Made by a program: the position numbers and the translations under genes. The notes below the pieces were generated by a model. The model did not search any database, was not told the origin of the DNA, and saw only the letters and a list, made by a program, of their open reading frames with translations. DNA of 64,000 nucleotides, taken from Acinetobacter haemolyticus. Its GTDB lineage: Bacteria; Pseudomonadota; Gammaproteobacteria; Pseudomonadales; Moraxellaceae. The first letter of the stretch is position 1; each line of letters starts with the position of its first letter. Positions 1-8,857 of this stretch are shown here, piece after piece. The DNA lies in contig NZ_OVCN01000002.1 in assembly GCF_900406815.1 (NCBI RefSeq), forward strand, positions 62,001 to 126,000. Direction: 5' to 3'.

Positions 1-1
1 C

Positions 2-196
2 TTAGGAGGTTCAACTTTGCGTGACTATAGCAACGCAATGGGTGAAAACGGTTATTTCCAACAAACCTTATTGGCCTATGGTCGAGCTGGCGAGATGTGT
101 GTTAACTGTGAGACTACCTTGGAGAACCTAAAACTGGGACAACGTGCAAGTGTGTTTTGCCCACAATGCCAACCATTGAAACTGAAAAAAGCATAG
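2..196 (+). CDS. mutM: Formamidopyrimidine-DNA glycosylase, C-terminal end (partial)
   Basis: Only the last 64 codons are in the window; the 5' part lies to the left. The visible part is the C-terminal zinc finger of Fpg/MutM, the bifunctional glycosylase/AP lyase that removes 8-oxoguanine and other oxidised purines from DNA. Seen directly: GGSTLRDY, then GYFQ, YGR.GE, and four cysteines in the pattern C-x2-C ... C-x2-C (MCVNC and FCPQC), which is the FPG/IleRS zinc-finger signature. The reading frame starts at base 2 and ends at TAG 194-196. ppiC follows 21 bases later on the same strand, so the two may be cotranscribed. Confidence 0.93.
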   Translation, partial: LGGSTLRDYSNAMGENGYFQQTLLAYGRAGEMCVNCETTLENLKLGQRASVFCPQCQPLKLKKA

Positions 197-217
197 TTTT
201 TTAAAGGAGAACAACGC

Positions 218-496
218 ATGAAAACTGCTATTGTTCGACATATCTTAGTCAAAGATAAAGACATGGCTGAACAATTGAAAAAACGTATCCATTCTGGTGC
301 TGATTTTTCAAAAATTGCGAAGCAATATTCAACCTGTAATTCAGCCAAACGTGGTGGCGAGTTAGGCGAAGTCAAAAAAGGACAGCTTGTTCCTGTTATA
401 GATAAACTGGTTTTCAGTGCTGCTGAACGCGTCTTACATGGTCCGATTAAAAGTCAGTTTGGTTTCCATTTGATCGAAATCAAATTTAGAATGTGA
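218..496 (+). CDS. ppiC: Parvulin-type peptidyl-prolyl cis-trans isomerase
   Basis: A 92-residue single-domain parvulin, the usual length for PpiC of the rotamase family, which speeds cis-trans isomerisation of Xaa-Pro bonds in the cytoplasm. Seen: RHILVKDKDMAEQL near the N-terminus, DFSKIAKQYSTC with the typical S-T-C, the GGELGEV turn at about residues 48-54, and a C-terminal FGFHLIEI strand. No signal peptide or membrane segment. The start ATG at 218 follows AAAGGAGAA at good spacing. The gene has a decayed second copy, in the same orientation, at 2810-3080 on the other side of the protease module. Confidence 0.88.
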   Translation: MKTAIVRHILVKDKDMAEQLKKRIHSGADFSKIAKQYSTCNSAKRGGELGEVKKGQLVPVIDKLVFSAAERVLHGPIKSQFGFHLIEIKFRM

Positions 497-650
497 GTCA
501 ATGACGAATACCACTCCTTAAAACACACAAGCGCTTAAAATGCTGCAATCTCGCCGAGCCGAAAGAACAATTGTAGTCGAATCGCCATAAGCAATAGATT
601 CAAAGCGAGTTTCAAGAACTTGTAACGTTTGGCAACAAATCCATAAGAAA

Positions 651-681
651 AATGGCAACTTATAAAATATCAGTTGCCATT
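651..681 (-). terminator. Hairpin terminator of the protease gene
   Basis: A perfect 10-base stem (AATGGCAACT / AGTTGCCATT) with an 11-base loop. Read on the minus strand it is followed by TTTTTC, so it fits an intrinsic terminator about 30 bases beyond the stop codon of the S8 protease at 708. The rest of 497-650, between ppiC and this hairpin, holds nothing I recognise. Confidence 0.65.
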
Positions 682-707
682 CATTCCACTATTTTACTTC
701 ATTCAAT

Positions 708-2135
708 CTATACATATTGGCAGATTGTAAAGAAGAAAAAGTTAGTGCACACCTGCTTTGGTGTTGGTGTTGGTGTTGGTGTTGGTGTTGGTGTTGGTGT
801 TGGTGTTGGTGTTGAAGATGTTAAACCATCAACTGCCGCACTCAAGTTCAGACGAGGAAAACGTTGATTCGTACGGTGATCTGTCACCAATGTTCCAGTA
901 TTCTTTAAACGATTTACAATGTCATCCAAGCTCGCATTTGGTAAGGCATTATTTGCAAGCAACACAGCGACTGCACCCGCAACATGTGGAGCTGCCATGG
1001 ATGTACCACTTTGAGTATAACCTCCTGCCGTAATCGGTGCTCCTGGCGCTAATAAAGTTAGGTTTGATGCACTATTACTAAAGCAAGTCACTTTATCCAT
1101 ATAAGACGACTGATCTGAACATTTTTGATAGTATCGTCCTCCAACATTCGCATCATAAACAGCGCCAACGCTGACCGCACCGGCTGTACATGCTGGATAT
1201 GAGATACCATTGGTATAAGCATCATTACCTGAAGCAACCACAGGGATTACACCCACATTACGTAATTTTTGGAATGAATTAGTCAACGATGAAGAAGTAC
1301 ACGTTGAAGAATAACTGGTTGAATTACCTAAACTTAAATTAGCTGACTTGATATTGAGAGTTACCGCTTGATTCGTCACCCAGTTTAAAGCCGAAATAAT
1401 ATCGCTATCATAGGCACTTACACCGCGAAACACATCAAGAGCAACAATTTTAGCCTCAGGTGCCACACCAGCAGCAATTGAAGACACATTGGTGCCATGA
1501 CCATTGTCATCTAATGAGTTATCTTCTGGGGCAAAATCAAGCGCATAGCTGACTCGACAACTTGCTGGCGTGCCCGGTGCAGTACAACTCCCTAAATCAG
1601 AATGTCTATAATTTGCACCTGTATCTAAAACTGCAACTGTTGTACCCGCACCTGTAAAGCCTTGAGTTTTTGCTACAGGTTGACCAATTTGGTTTAAACT
1701 CTGAGACAAAGTGGCTTTGGATACACGGTTCGGATAGACCGCTTTGACGTTTGGATTATTTAATAAATTCACTAACGCATTACGATTTTGTATACGATAA
1801 AAACTAATCGGTAAGGCATTGTAATCACGCAACAATTGAACACCCGAGTTTTGTTGGGCAAATTGATTAGTGATCATTTGTTTTTGTTGTTGGAAATACT
1901 TCCTTAACTGTGCCGCAGTCAAATTTTGGTCTGCATCGTTATAATATTCAATAATCAGGTCATTCGATGCATTTTGTAATAATGCATTGATGTCAATTTT
2001 ACCCTGTTGAATTTTTTGTTTAGCAGCATTACTCAATTGCGCATTTGCAGCCTGCGGTGAAATTTGCGCTTGTACATTGCTAGCCCCAAAGGATAAACCC
2101 ATGCATAGCGCTAACAGCATTTTTTTGTAAATCAT
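708..2135 (-). CDS. Secreted subtilisin-like (S8 family) serine protease
   Basis: About 475 residues. From this start: a signal peptide (MIYKKMLLALCMGL, cleavage near VQA), an I9-like inhibitory propeptide (residues ~55-135), and the S8 catalytic domain. The catalytic triad is visible as Asp171 (VAVLDTGA), His213 (NGHGT) and Ser379 (GTSMAAPH), with the oxyanion Asn304 in VASGND. A Thr-Pro repeat linker follows, then a 16-residue tail with two cysteines and four consecutive Phe. I infer that it is exported and self-processed. An in-frame ATG at 2192 and another at 2141 exist, but AAGGA lies at ideal distance (8 bases) only from the ATG at 2135, which also begins the signal peptide. It is probably cotranscribed with the small membrane gene 43 bases upstream. 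The substrate is unknown; the short tail after the TP linker could anchor or sort the enzyme. Confidence 0.9.
   Translation of the reverse strand: MIYKKMLLALCMGLSFGASNVQAQISPQAANAQLSNAAKQKIQQGKIDINALLQNASNDLIIEYYNDADQNLTAAQLRKYFQQQKQMITNQFAQQNSGVQLLRDYNALPISFYRIQNRNALVNLLNNPNVKAVYPNRVSKATLSQSLNQIGQPVAKTQGFTGAGTTVAVLDTGANYRHSDLGSCTAPGTPASCRVSYALDFAPEDNSLDDNGHGTNVSSIAAGVAPEAKIVALDVFRGVSAYDSDIISALNWVTNQAVTLNIKSANLSLGNSTSYSSTCTSSSLTNSFQKLRNVGVIPVVASGNDAYTNGISYPACTAGAVSVGAVYDANVGGRYYQKCSDQSSYMDKVTCFSNSASNLTLLAPGAPITAGGYTQSGTSMAAPHVAGAVAVLLANNALPNASLDDIVNRLKNTGTLVTDHRTNQRFPRLNLSAAVDGLTSSTPTPTPTPTPTPTPTPTPKQVCTNFFFFTICQYV
760..813. repeat. Hexanucleotide tandem repeat (GGTGTT)9
   Basis: Nine perfect copies of GGTGTT on the plus strand. 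On the minus strand it encodes the alternating Thr-Pro linker near the C-terminus of the S8 protease. The unit is six bases, so gain or loss of copies changes linker length by two residues and keeps the frame. This is expected to give length polymorphism, not on/off switching. Confidence 0.95.
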
Positions 2136-2178
2136 AAACATTTTCCTTTTTTTTGCTTGTTTTAACAAACTATGTTGA

Positions 2179-2514
2179 TCAGTTTGGTTCAATAATTTGG
2201 TTGCCTACATCGGTTTCTGGATCAATCGGTTGAATACTCATATCACTTTTAGTATCAACCAATTCATTGTCACCCGAAGTATTCGCGGCAGCCTGTTCAA
2301 CATTAGAAGCTAACTGAGTTGGATGACTTGCATCAGTTGTGAAGGCATTTTGATCGTTTGGTGCACTTTGTGAAGTTGTATCTGTTGAATGCATATTGGC
2401 CGAAACTGACGTTTCGTTAGCAGGCTTAAAATAAACAACCAATGCAATCACCAAACCAACCACAATGACGATACTTAAGATAACTTTCATCTTATTATTC
2501 ATAGCTCTGTTCAC
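2179..2514 (-). CDS. Small single-helix membrane protein of unknown function
   Basis: 111 residues. I do not recognise a family. The N-terminus has one hydrophobic helix (VILSIVIVVGLVIALVVYF, residues ~11-29) preceded by positive charges. The remainder is a low-complexity, Ser/Thr/Asn/Asp-rich, acidic tail, so the likely topology is N-in with the tail in the periplasm. It lies directly upstream of the secreted S8 protease on the same strand (stop 2179, protease start 2135), which suggests one transcript and a linked role, for example as an anchor, chaperone or inhibitor of the protease. That link is inferred from position only. An ATG at 2499 (MNNKMK) is an alternative start. Confidence 0.6.
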   Translation of the reverse strand: MNRAMNNKMKVILSIVIVVGLVIALVVYFKPANETSVSANMHSTDTTSQSAPNDQNAFTTDASHPTQLASNVEQAAANTSGDNELVDTKSDMSIQPIDPETDVGNQIIEPN

Positions 2515-2809
2515 TTCTATTTATTTGCTTGAATTAAATTGCGTTTACAATCCGCACACAATCTATAGTTAAAAATTAAACAGTGACTGCCATTTATTGT
2601 CTAGATATGACACAAATTATTAATGTGAATGCTCTCACAAAAGATTTTTTTTCTTTGATTCAAATTAATAAAATTACAAAAAATTTATTTTAAAATTTTA
2701 AATGTAATAAATTTATAAATAAACAATCCATTTTTCTAGAGAATTTTTCATGACAGACAAATCACCCAATTAAATGATTTTTCAAATATATTAAGGCGAT
2801 TTTAACCCT

Positions 2810-3080
2810 ATGCAAACGACCAGAATTCGATATTTCTTAATCAAAGAAAAAGAAATGGTTCAACCATGAAAATGGATTTATTTGGATGCGGATTTTTCAA
2901 AAATTGCGAGGCAATATTCAACCTGTAATTTTGTCAAAGATGTTGTAAGCGAATTCAAAAAAGGGACAGCTTGTCGCTATCATTGATAGATTAGTTTTGA
3001 GTGTTACGTAACGCGTTTTACATGCTCCAATCAAAAAACCAATCAGCTTCCATTTATTGTCAATTAAGTTTCGAGGATGG
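2810..3080 (+). pseudogene. Decayed second copy of ppiC
   Basis: The full length of ppiC can be followed here in the same orientation: ATG at 2810, then sequence matching RHILVKDKD, DFSKIAKQYSTCN and the C-terminal strand. The 40 bases at 2891-2930 differ from 302-341 at one position. It is not functional. The first frame stops after 19 codons (TGA in CAACCATGA), there is an extra G near 2965 (AAAAAAGGG against AAAAAAGG), and the last third has diverged. It lies in an AT-rich 646-base gap (2515-3160) that holds no other gene. Confidence 0.82.
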
Positions 3081-3160
3081 CTTCTGGTAATCCCAAATGA
3101 GCTTAAATCTTATTTTAAGTTCATTAAAATCGCCTAAGGGCCAATTCAGTTGCCCAAGAT

Positions 3161-3496
3161 TTAATCTTGTTTCGGCTTCATCACATAAGTCCACGCGTCT
3201 ATACATTCGCCTGATGCAAGGAGAACGTCTGTTTGTACCCGCTGATATTGAAATCCTTCAAAATCATCTAACATTTGCCAATTCTCCTCTAACTTTTCGG
3301 AACGAAATAAATACCCTTGAACCAATGGATCTTGTGAGTTGAGGATGATAGCTGGCAATCCCTTATCAGGACCCCAATCTAGAATATGAACAGTTCCATG
3401 CACACTTGCTTGCTGCCAATCCCCCTCAATCGCACCTAAAATATGGGCATTTTCTCGATTTGGACACAAGGTTCCATAGACAAAAAGTCGATTCAT
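3161..3496 (-). CDS. Gamma-glutamylcyclotransferase-like (AIG2/GGCT fold) protein
   Basis: 111 residues from the chosen start. The N-terminus is the hallmark of this fold (NRLFVYGTLCPN, residues 2-13), followed by the GPDKGLPAIIL strand and LVQGYLF, which carries the usual G-x-hydrophobic turn. LDDFEGF supplies the acidic residue of the D-x-x-E-G-[FY] motif, and YxRVQTDV follows. Related enzymes release 5-oxoproline from gamma-glutamyl peptides, but many small bacterial members have no known substrate. A longer frame opens at 3577; I prefer ATG 3496 because the fold begins there and GAGGGG lies upstream. It stands alone, downstream of the mscL terminator. Confidence 0.8.
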   Translation of the reverse strand: MNRLFVYGTLCPNRENAHILGAIEGDWQQASVHGTVHILDWGPDKGLPAIILNSQDPLVQGYLFRSEKLEENWQMLDDFEGFQYQRVQTDVLLASGECIDAWTYVMKPKQD

Positions 3497-3611
3497 TTCT
3501 GCACGTCCCCTCAAATATTCGCCGTATCTTAGAATGAAATTTAGGATTTTTCTATGTTGATATAACACTTTCAACACTTGGGTGCGCTATTACGCCTAAT
3601 TCATTGGCAAT

Positions 3612-3640
3612 AAAAAACGGCATATACATGCCGTTTTCTT
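3612..3640 (-). terminator. Intrinsic terminator after mscL
   Basis: ACGGCAT / ATGCCGT stem with a four-base loop, followed on the minus strand by a run of six T. It lies 12 bases past the mscL stop codon. Confidence 0.8.
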
Positions 3641-3651
3641 ATTCCAGAGTA

Positions 3652-4086
3652 TTAACCCTGTTTTTTCAACTCATCACGAATTTCACGCAATAATTGCACA
3701 TCTTCTGGTGTTGGTGCTGGCTCTACTGGTGCCGCTTCTTCTTGCTTGCGTAAACGATTCATCATTTTGACTAGCAAGAACACTACCCATGCCAATAATA
3801 AGAAATTAATTAATACTGTAATGAAATTACCGTATGCAAACACATTTAACCCAGCTTCTTGAGCTGCTGCCAAATTACTTAAATTGTTAGGGTTATCTCC
3901 TAACACAACAAACCAGTTGGTGTAGTCCACTTCACCACCCAAGATCCATGAAATAATTGGCATAAGAAGATCTTTGACCATAGAATCAATAATCTTGCCA
4001 AAAGCACCACCAATGATCACACCAATCGCGAGATCCATGACATTGCCTTTGATCGCAAACTCTTTAAATTCTTGAATAATACTCAT
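3652..4086 (-). CDS. mscL: Large-conductance mechanosensitive channel MscL
   Basis: 144 residues, a standard MscL length. The homopentameric inner-membrane channel opens under high membrane tension and releases solutes during osmotic down-shock. Seen: the N-terminal amphipathic helix [20 protein letters not shown] with the pore-lining GGAFGKI, a periplasmic loop (residues ~45-75), TM2 ([20 protein letters not shown]), and the charged C-terminal bundle ending in [12 protein letters not shown]. It is monocistronic with its own terminator. Confidence is high because the whole length matches the family. Confidence 0.97.
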   Translation of the reverse strand: MSIIQEFKEFAIKGNVMDLAIGVIIGGAFGKIIDSMVKDLLMPIISWILGGEVDYTNWFVVLGDNPNNLSNLAAAQEAGLNVFAYGNFITVLINFLLLAWVVFLLVKMMNRLRKQEEAAPVEPAPTPEDVQLLREIRDELKKQG

Positions 4087-4277
4087 CTATAACGCTCCAG
4101 AACTGAAATGAATACAACCTGTTTTGGGATTGTTTAATACACAGGTGTATATGGTTAGCATAATGTTGATAATTTAATATTTTTATCAAAAAAAGAAAGT
4201 TATTTCACACTTTAACAACATATTTTATTTTAATAAAAATATGAACTTAAGCATGCAATCGTTCTTTTCATGATGCA

Positions 4278-4313
4278 ATAAAAAAAACCGCCAAATCAAT
4301 TTGGCGGTTTTTC
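4278..4313 (-). terminator. Intrinsic terminator after typA
   Basis: Stem AAACCGCCAAA / TTTGGCGGTTT with a short loop, and a run of T on both sides. It lies 20 bases past the typA stop. The bases between it and mscL (4087-4277) are AT-rich and hold nothing I recognise apart from the likely mscL promoter. Confidence 0.85.
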
Positions 4314-4332
4314 ATTTTTCAGTTATGAAAAA

Positions 4333-6168
4333 TTATTTATCACGGTTACGCTTACGCTCGTTTTCAGTCAAATAACGCTTACGAATACGAATCGATTTTG
4401 GTGTTACTTCAACTAATTCATCATCTTCAATGAATTCAAGTGCTTGTTCAAGCGTGTATTCAATTGCAGGTGTCAAAGTTAAAGCATCATCAGTACCAGA
4501 CGCACGAACGTTAGTTAACTGTTTTGCTTTAGTTGGGTTTACAACCATATCGTCTGAACGAGAGTTAATACCCACGATCATCCCTTCGTAAACTTCTAAC
4601 TGTGGCTTAGCGAATAAACGACCACGGTCTTGAAGTGTAAATAATGCATAGCCCAAGCAAGTCCCTTGAACCATAGAAATTAATACACCATTTTGACGCT
4701 TCGCTACGCTACCTTGTTTCACAGGGCCATAGTGAGAGAAGCTTGATGTCATGATCCCTGTACCAGAAGTCATGGTCAAGAATTCAGAACGGAAACCGAT
4801 CAAGCCACGTGAAGGAACTGTTGCTTCAATACGGATACGGCCTTTGCCATCTACTTCCATATTGGTCATTTCACCTTTACGGTGACCCATTTGTTCCATT
4901 ACAGCACCTTGATGCTGTTCTTCAACGTCAAAAGTTACATTTTCATACGGCTCTTGTCTTTCGCCATCAATTTCTTTGATGATTACTTGTGGACGTGATA
5001 CGCCCATCTCGAAACCTTCGCGACGCATGTTTTCAATTAATACTGAAAGGTGAAGTTCACCACGACCAGAAACTTTGAAACGGTCTGGACTGTCAGTATC
5101 TTCAACACGTAATGCGACGTTGTGAATCAATTCGCGATCAAGACGCTCGCGGATATTACGTGAAGTTACGAATTTACCTTCTTTACCAGCGAACGGTGAG
5201 TTGTTTACCTGGAATGTCATCGAAACTGTAGGTTCATCTACAGACAATGCTGGTAATGCTTCAACATTTTTCGGATCACAAATCGTGTCAGAAATATTTA
5301 ATGCATCGATACCTGTGATACAAACGATATCACCTGCAGAAGCAGATTCAACATCAACACGCTCTAAACCGTGATAACCCATGATTTTTAGGATACGACC
5401 GTTACGCGTCTTACCTTCTTTATCAATTACGGTTACTGGAGTATTTAACTTAACAGAACCACGTTGAATACGACCAACACCGATAACACCGACGAAGCTA
5501 TTATAGTCAAGTGAAGAAATCTGCATTTGGAATGGACCATCAACGTCTACTGCTGGTGGCTCTACGATATCAACGATAGTTTGGAATAACGGCGTCATGT
5601 CGTCCGCTAATTCTTCTGGTGATGGACCCGCCACACCACGAAGACCAGAAGCATATACAACTGGGAAATCCAATTGCTCATCAGATGCACCTAAGTTATC
5701 AAACAAGTCAAATACTTGATCAATAACCCAGTCACAACGTGCACTTGGCTTGTCAACTTTGTTAATAATAACGATTGGCTTCAAACCACGAGCAAATGCT
5801 TTTTGAGTTACGAAGCGAGTTTGTGGCATTGGACCTTCTTGAGAGTCAACAAGAAGCAATACACAGTCAACCATCGACATTACACGTTCAACTTCACCAC
5901 CGAAGTCTGCGTGTCCCGGGGTATCTACGATGTTGATACGGTATTCAGTATCCGTACGCTTATCTAACCATTTGATCGCCGTGTTTTTAGCAAGAATGGT
6001 AATACCACGTTCACTTTCAAGCGCATTCGAGTCCATGACACGCTCAATCTCACCCGCGCGTTCGCCGAGTGCACCAGATTGTTGAAGTAATTTATCGACA
6101 AGCGTGGTTTTACCGTGGTCGACGTGCGCAATAATTGCGATATTGCGGAGATTCTTAATATCAGACAT
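4333..6168 (-). CDS. typA: Ribosome-associated GTPase TypA/BipA
   Basis: 611 residues, within the usual 600-615. It is a translational GTPase of the EF-G/LepA class that binds the 70S ribosome and helps 50S assembly and stress growth, especially in the cold. Seen: G1 AHVDHGKTT (residues ~14-22), the G2 region RGITI, G3 DTPGHADF, G4 NKVD, then the beta-barrel, EF-G III/V-like domains with GRGELHL, and the BipA-specific C-terminus with GTGIMTSSF. It is monocistronic, between its own terminator and the divergently transcribed NCS2 permease gene. Confidence 0.97.
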   Translation of the reverse strand: MSDIKNLRNIAIIAHVDHGKTTLVDKLLQQSGALGERAGEIERVMDSNALESERGITILAKNTAIKWLDKRTDTEYRINIVDTPGHADFGGEVERVMSMVDCVLLLVDSQEGPMPQTRFVTQKAFARGLKPIVIINKVDKPSARCDWVIDQVFDLFDNLGASDEQLDFPVVYASGLRGVAGPSPEELADDMTPLFQTIVDIVEPPAVDVDGPFQMQISSLDYNSFVGVIGVGRIQRGSVKLNTPVTVIDKEGKTRNGRILKIMGYHGLERVDVESASAGDIVCITGIDALNISDTICDPKNVEALPALSVDEPTVSMTFQVNNSPFAGKEGKFVTSRNIRERLDRELIHNVALRVEDTDSPDRFKVSGRGELHLSVLIENMRREGFEMGVSRPQVIIKEIDGERQEPYENVTFDVEEQHQGAVMEQMGHRKGEMTNMEVDGKGRIRIEATVPSRGLIGFRSEFLTMTSGTGIMTSSFSHYGPVKQGSVAKRQNGVLISMVQGTCLGYALFTLQDRGRLFAKPQLEVYEGMIVGINSRSDDMVVNPTKAKQLTNVRASGTDDALTLTPAIEYTLEQALEFIEDDELVEVTPKSIRIRKRYLTENERKRNRDK

Positions 6169-6343
6169 AGAATTCGAAACGCTTAAAATTTGAGGGCAAA
6201 TTATACAGAAAAATACTACGCTTTAGTAGTGACAGTTTATTGACATGTGATTTTTTTTCTGACGAAACGTTACAGAATCGTTGGTAAAGTAGGCTAAGTC
6301 TATTAGAATATTCCACTAATGCTTACCTGTTTTATATACTCCC

Positions 6344-7702
6344 ATGTCGAATCCCCAACCCCAGCAACAATTAGATCTGGTCTATGGCCTGAATGATCGT
6401 CCGAAACCTTTTGTTGCATTTTTAGCCGCTTTACAACATCTTTTAGCGATTTTAGTCCCGATCGTTACCCCTGGCTTATTGATTTGTTTAGCCTTAGGCG
6501 TATCTCGTGAAGATACCAATATGATCCTTTCAATGTCCTTGATTATCTCAGGGATTGCCACTTTTTTACAATGTAAAAAAGTGGGACCATTTGGTGCAGG
6601 ACTTTTGATCGTTCAGGGCACAAGCTTTAATTTTATTGGTCCAATCATTGGTATTGGTAGCGCGATGGTCGCGGCGGGCACACCAGTTGAGCAAGTAATG
6701 GCTGCAATTTTTGGTGTAGTCATCGCAGGTTCATTTATCGAAATGGGAGTTTCACGAATCCTACCTTGGGTGAAAAAGCTGATTACCCCTTTGGTGACGG
6801 GTATTGTGGTTTTGCTCATTGGTCTCACCCTGATTAAAGAAGGCTTGATTAGCATGGGTGGTGGTTATACTGCCATGCAAGACAACACCTTTGCCAATGC
6901 AGATAATCTCATTATGTCTTGTAGCGTACTCGGCATCATTATTTTATTGAATCGTATCCGTATTATTTGGGTGAAAAGTTCAGCAATTTTAATTGCCTTA
7001 ATTATTGGTTATATTCTTGCTGGATTTAGGGGACATTTAAATTTTTCAGCACTGAGTGAAACCCCACTGATTCAAATCCCTACCCCGATGCATTTTGGTT
7101 TGAGCTTCTCATGGAGCCTATTTATTCCAATGGCGTTCATTTATTTAGTGACATCGCTTGAAGCAATTGGCGATGTAACAGCGACTAGTAAAATTTCCAA
7201 TCAACCTGTTGATGGCCCTGTGTGGATGCAACGAATTAAAGGCGGTGTATTGGTCAATGGCGCCAACTCATTCTTGGCTGGTATTTTCAATACTTTCCCA
7301 AGTTCTGTTTTTGCACAAAATAATGGCGTTATTCAACTGACTGGTGTGGCCAGTCGTTATGTCGGCATCTGGATTGCAATCTTACTGATTCTATTAGGCT
7401 TGTTCCCTGCTGTTGCGGCAGTTATTCAAGCTGTGCCTCAGGCCGTTTTAGGCGGTGCAGTGATGGTCATGTTTGGCGCTGTAGCGGCTTCTGGAATTAA
7501 TATTTTGTCGGGAATCCACTTAGATCGTCGTGCTTTGTTGATCATTGCAATTTCATTAGCACTGGGTTTGGGAGTCGCTCAAGTTCCGCAGATTCTAGAA
7601 CACCTCCCTGAATTGTTTAAGAATATTTTCAGCTCAGGTGTTGCGACTGGCGGCATTGCTGCATTGGTTTTAAATCTTGTTTTACCTGAAACTCACAAAT
7701 AA
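6344..7702 (+). CDS. NCS2-family nucleobase:cation symporter
   Basis: 452 residues with about 12-14 hydrophobic helices. The N-terminal LAALQHLLAILVPIVTPGL contains the Q-H motif of the NCS2/NAT family. The family also shows TSLEAIGDVTATS in TM8, with the conserved Glu, and the GAVMVMFGAVAASGI region. Members import uracil, xanthine or urate with protons. This one is closer in outline to the xanthine/urate branch than to UraA, but the substrate cannot be fixed from sequence alone. It starts at the ATG directly upstream of SNPQPQQQ and ends at an intrinsic terminator. No purine gene is adjacent. Confidence 0.88.
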   Translation: MSNPQPQQQLDLVYGLNDRPKPFVAFLAALQHLLAILVPIVTPGLLICLALGVSREDTNMILSMSLIISGIATFLQCKKVGPFGAGLLIVQGTSFNFIGPIIGIGSAMVAAGTPVEQVMAAIFGVVIAGSFIEMGVSRILPWVKKLITPLVTGIVVLLIGLTLIKEGLISMGGGYTAMQDNTFANADNLIMSCSVLGIIILLNRIRIIWVKSSAILIALIIGYILAGFRGHLNFSALSETPLIQIPTPMHFGLSFSWSLFIPMAFIYLVTSLEAIGDVTATSKISNQPVDGPVWMQRIKGGVLVNGANSFLAGIFNTFPSSVFAQNNGVIQLTGVASRYVGIWIAILLILLGLFPAVAAVIQAVPQAVLGGAVMVMFGAVAASGINILSGIHLDRRALLIIAISLALGLGVAQVPQILEHLPELFKNIFSSGVATGGIAALVLNLVLPETHK

Positions 7703-7718
7703 TCATCCAACCATAGCA

Positions 7719-7749
7719 AACACCCAGTTTGACCACTGGGTTTTGTTTT
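7719..7749 (+). terminator. Intrinsic terminator after the NCS2 permease
   Basis: CCCAGT / ACTGGG stem with a 6-base loop, then TTTTGTTTTG. It ends 14 bases before the rsmC start. Confidence 0.75.
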
Positions 7750-7763
7750 GATGAGAGATCAAT

Positions 7764-8789
7764 ATGGATCCACGTAGCGAAGTTGTCTTACGTCAACAAG
7801 ATTATTTAAACGGGCATGTGTTATTGATTAATGCCCCACATGATCAACTGAATAAAAATATGCCGAGTCAAGTCCAAACTTCGATATGGACTTGGAATTA
7901 TGCAGATCATCAAAGCTTTGTTAGCCATCAAATTAACTCATATTTCTCAATTGAGTTTCCTCAGATTACGGTTGATCAAGTCATCATTTTTGTTCCGAAA
8001 TCAAAAGAACTTCTCAACTATCTTTTGCATGTTGTGGTGAGTCATTTAAAACAAGGGCAACATATTTTTTTAGTGGGTGAAAAAAAAGGTGGCGTTGAAC
8101 GTGCAGCTAAACAATTACAAAGCTATGGAAAAACATTCAAACTCGACAGTGCTAGACATTGTCAATTATGGCAAATGCAAATCGAAAAAACTGAACAATT
8201 AAAACCACTTGACCATTGGTTAAAAACTTACACCGTAGATGTTGGGCAAGATCGCCTAGAGGTCTGTGCCTTACCTGGTGTTTTTAGTCAAGATCATTTA
8301 GATACTGGAACGGCAGTGTTAGTCCCTTACCTTCAACAGGTAAAATCGGGTAAGATTGCCGACTTTGGTTGTGGCGCAGGCATTATTAGTGCGTATTTAG
8401 CCAAGCTTCATCCAAACCAACATATTTTTGCGCTTGATGTTGATGCATTTGCATTACGGTCGACTGAGATGACATTTCAACGTAATGGGCTGGACTTGGC
8501 TCATTTACATCTTCAGCCTGTAACAGGCTTTGCCGACGCGCCAAAAGACTTAGATGCAATCGTAAGTAATCCGCCTTTTCATCAAGGAATTCATACGGAT
8601 TACGATGCCAGTGAAACATTATGTCGACGAGCAAAATCACACTTGAAACGTTCAGGTGAGTTATGGATCGTGGCGAATCGTTTCTTAAATTATCCTCCAT
8701 TGATTGAACAAAGCTTTGGAGAATGTATGGTGAAAGCAGATCAACAAGGCTTCAAGGTGTTATTCGCCTGTGCAAGTAGGGTCGGCTGA
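7764..8789 (+). CDS. rsmC: 16S rRNA (guanine1207-N2)-methyltransferase RsmC
   Basis: 341 residues with the two-domain layout of RsmC: a degenerate N-terminal methyltransferase-like half (residues ~1-165) and an active C-terminal half. In the latter, [10 protein letters not shown] is the SAM-binding motif I, ALDVD the acidic motif II, and VSNPPFHQG the NPPF motif typical of enzymes that methylate exocyclic amines. The family methylates G1207 in 16S rRNA on the 30S subunit. The start ATG at 7764 has GAGAG upstream. A small hairpin overlaps its stop codon. Nothing unusual in composition. Confidence 0.9.
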   Translation: MDPRSEVVLRQQDYLNGHVLLINAPHDQLNKNMPSQVQTSIWTWNYADHQSFVSHQINSYFSIEFPQITVDQVIIFVPKSKELLNYLLHVVVSHLKQGQHIFLVGEKKGGVERAAKQLQSYGKTFKLDSARHCQLWQMQIEKTEQLKPLDHWLKTYTVDVGQDRLEVCALPGVFSQDHLDTGTAVLVPYLQQVKSGKIADFGCGAGIISAYLAKLHPNQHIFALDVDAFALRSTEMTFQRNGLDLAHLHLQPVTGFADAPKDLDAIVSNPPFHQGIHTDYDASETLCRRAKSHLKRSGELWIVANRFLNYPPLIEQSFGECMVKADQQGFKVLFACASRVG

Positions 8790-8836
8790 TATTTCAGCCT
8801 ACAACGCAATTCATTTATAAAGTGTCAACCGACCCT
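8778..8836. promoter_or_regulatory. Inverted repeat between rsmC and lysP
   Basis: AGGGTCGG at 8778-8785 pairs with CCGACCCT at 8829-8836. Inside it, GGCTGA / TCAGCC (8784-8799) forms a second, competing hairpin across the rsmC stop codon. The outer arm ends about 22 bases before the lysP start. No T-run follows, so it does not look like an intrinsic terminator. A regulatory role in the lysP leader is possible but unproven. Confidence 0.35.
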
Positions 8837-8857
8837 TATAGTGTTTAAGGATTTTTT

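Noticed and set aside
652-1033. Val-Gly and Val-Leu repeat proteins on the plus strand
   Set aside because: These are antisense readings of the Thr-Pro repeat inside the S8 protease, whose catalytic motifs are complete.
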